Assembly (NCBI GenBank): GCA_910585415.1
Contig: CAJUDT010000045.1
Span: 7,198 to 19,453, forward strand
From: an uncultured Flavonifractor sp.
GTDB lineage: Bacteria > Bacillota > Clostridia > Oscillospirales > Oscillospiraceae
Direction of reading: 5' to 3'
DNA: 12,256 nucleotides
Part shown: piece by piece, positions 12,001-12,256 of the stretch
Layout: each line of letters starts with the position of its first letter
Numbering within the stretch: position 1 is the first letter of the stretch
Translations under genes and position numbers: made by a program
Notes under the pieces: model-generated
Seen by the model: only the letters and a program-made list of their open reading frames with translations
What the model was told of the DNA's origin: nothing
The model's database searches: none

Positions 12001-12256
12001 TCCGGCGGCCTACTTTCCAGCGATGGAAAGTAGGCAAAGATCGCCGGGCCTGCGGGCCCGGACCCTGCGTCGGGGCGAAATCCGCTCCATTCCGTTTCCG
12101 GCTAAAGCCGAAAACTGCATTGCGCTCCTTTGCCCCTCCTTCTCCCCACCGGACCCGCTTCGCTGGGCTCCGGCGGGGGCCCCCACGGGGGGGCGGCGGA
12201 GTAGGTACGGGGCTTGCAAGCCCTTTGGCTGTTACCCGCCGTTTTAGCCTCCGCCC
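12001..12256. repeat. Palindrome-rich non-coding element, probable dispersed intergenic repeat (runs to the window edge)
   Basis: A dense series of palindromes fills this stretch. It begins with a perfect 12-base-pair hairpin GCCTACTTTCCA/TGGAAAGTAGGC with a GCGA loop (12008-12035), extended by a 6-pair outer stem CCGGCG/CGCCGG (12002-12007 with 12042-12047). Then come CGGGCC/GGCCCG (12045-12060), CGGC-N4-GCCG (about 12099-12110), a GC-rich fold around 12151-12190 and the perfect palindrome GGGCTTGCAAGCCC (12210-12223). On plus the first loop would be a GNRA tetraloop. From memory, similar stretches recur between genes in Oscillospiraceae and Lachnospiraceae genomes and are often mis-annotated as small proteins; that is recollection, not a search. 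Only one copy is present here and its right end is outside. Confidence 0.5.

Noticed and set aside
12001..12256. CRISPR array or tRNA/rRNA gene in the palindrome-rich right edge
   Set aside because: No regularly spaced identical repeats and no tRNA cloverleaf or rRNA signature; the palindromes differ from one another.

Overview
The window reads as chromosome of a GC-rich, low-branching Firmicute, most likely a gut Oscillospiraceae-type Clostridium (Flavonifractor/Oscillibacter-like). This rests on strong AGGAGG ribosome binding sites, sigma-A promoters with 17-base spacers, the plsX-acpP-rnc gene order, a BlaI/M56 pair and high GC. The genus is inference. Almost all genes lie on the minus strand; only the DUF624 gene is on plus.

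Region 1 (1-5422) is a carbohydrate-type ABC importer locus. In minus-strand order it has a complete MalK/UgpC/MsmX-type ATPase (5129-4032), an AraC-family regulator 12 bases downstream (4019-3135), and a factor-independent terminator. A 364-base AT-rich spacer carrying a near-consensus promoter follows. It leads into a binding lipoprotein (2770-1472), a MalF-type permease (1457-564) and a MalG-type permease that runs off the left edge (548-1). This gives two transcription units, ATPase plus regulator, and binding protein plus permeases. Divergent from the ATPase is a DUF624 (YesL-like) membrane protein on plus (5423-6094), a family commonly found beside sugar importers. The divergent spacer (5130-5422) contains a plus promoter, two palindromes and an 11-base direct repeat.

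Region 2 (6143-9660) is a BlaI/BlaR1-like regulatory pair on minus. A 127-residue BlaI-type repressor overlaps a 1012-residue M56 metallopeptidase by 14 bases. The promoter is bracketed by two similar 18-base palindromes, which predicts autorepression. The extracytoplasmic part of the peptidase is long and shows no recognisable penicillin-binding domain, so the signal may not be a beta-lactam. A 15-base-pair hairpin shared with the convergent DUF624 gene closes both units.

Region 3 (9671-11895) is the core lipid/RNA cluster plsX-acpP-rnc on minus. acpP-rnc has its own very good promoter just after plsX, with a palindrome across the -35 box. A strong terminator ends the unit after rnc.

Region 4 (11896-12256) is non-coding. 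It holds a plsX leader nearly free of U in the mRNA sense, then a GC-rich stretch packed with palindromes that looks like a dispersed intergenic repeat.

I found no CRISPR array, tRNA, rRNA, transposase or phage gene. The most notable items are the non-PBP sensor half of the M56 protein, its operator architecture, the cysteine-pair N-terminus of the AraC regulator, and the palindrome-rich element at the right edge. I do not see clear evidence of a wholly new multi-gene system.
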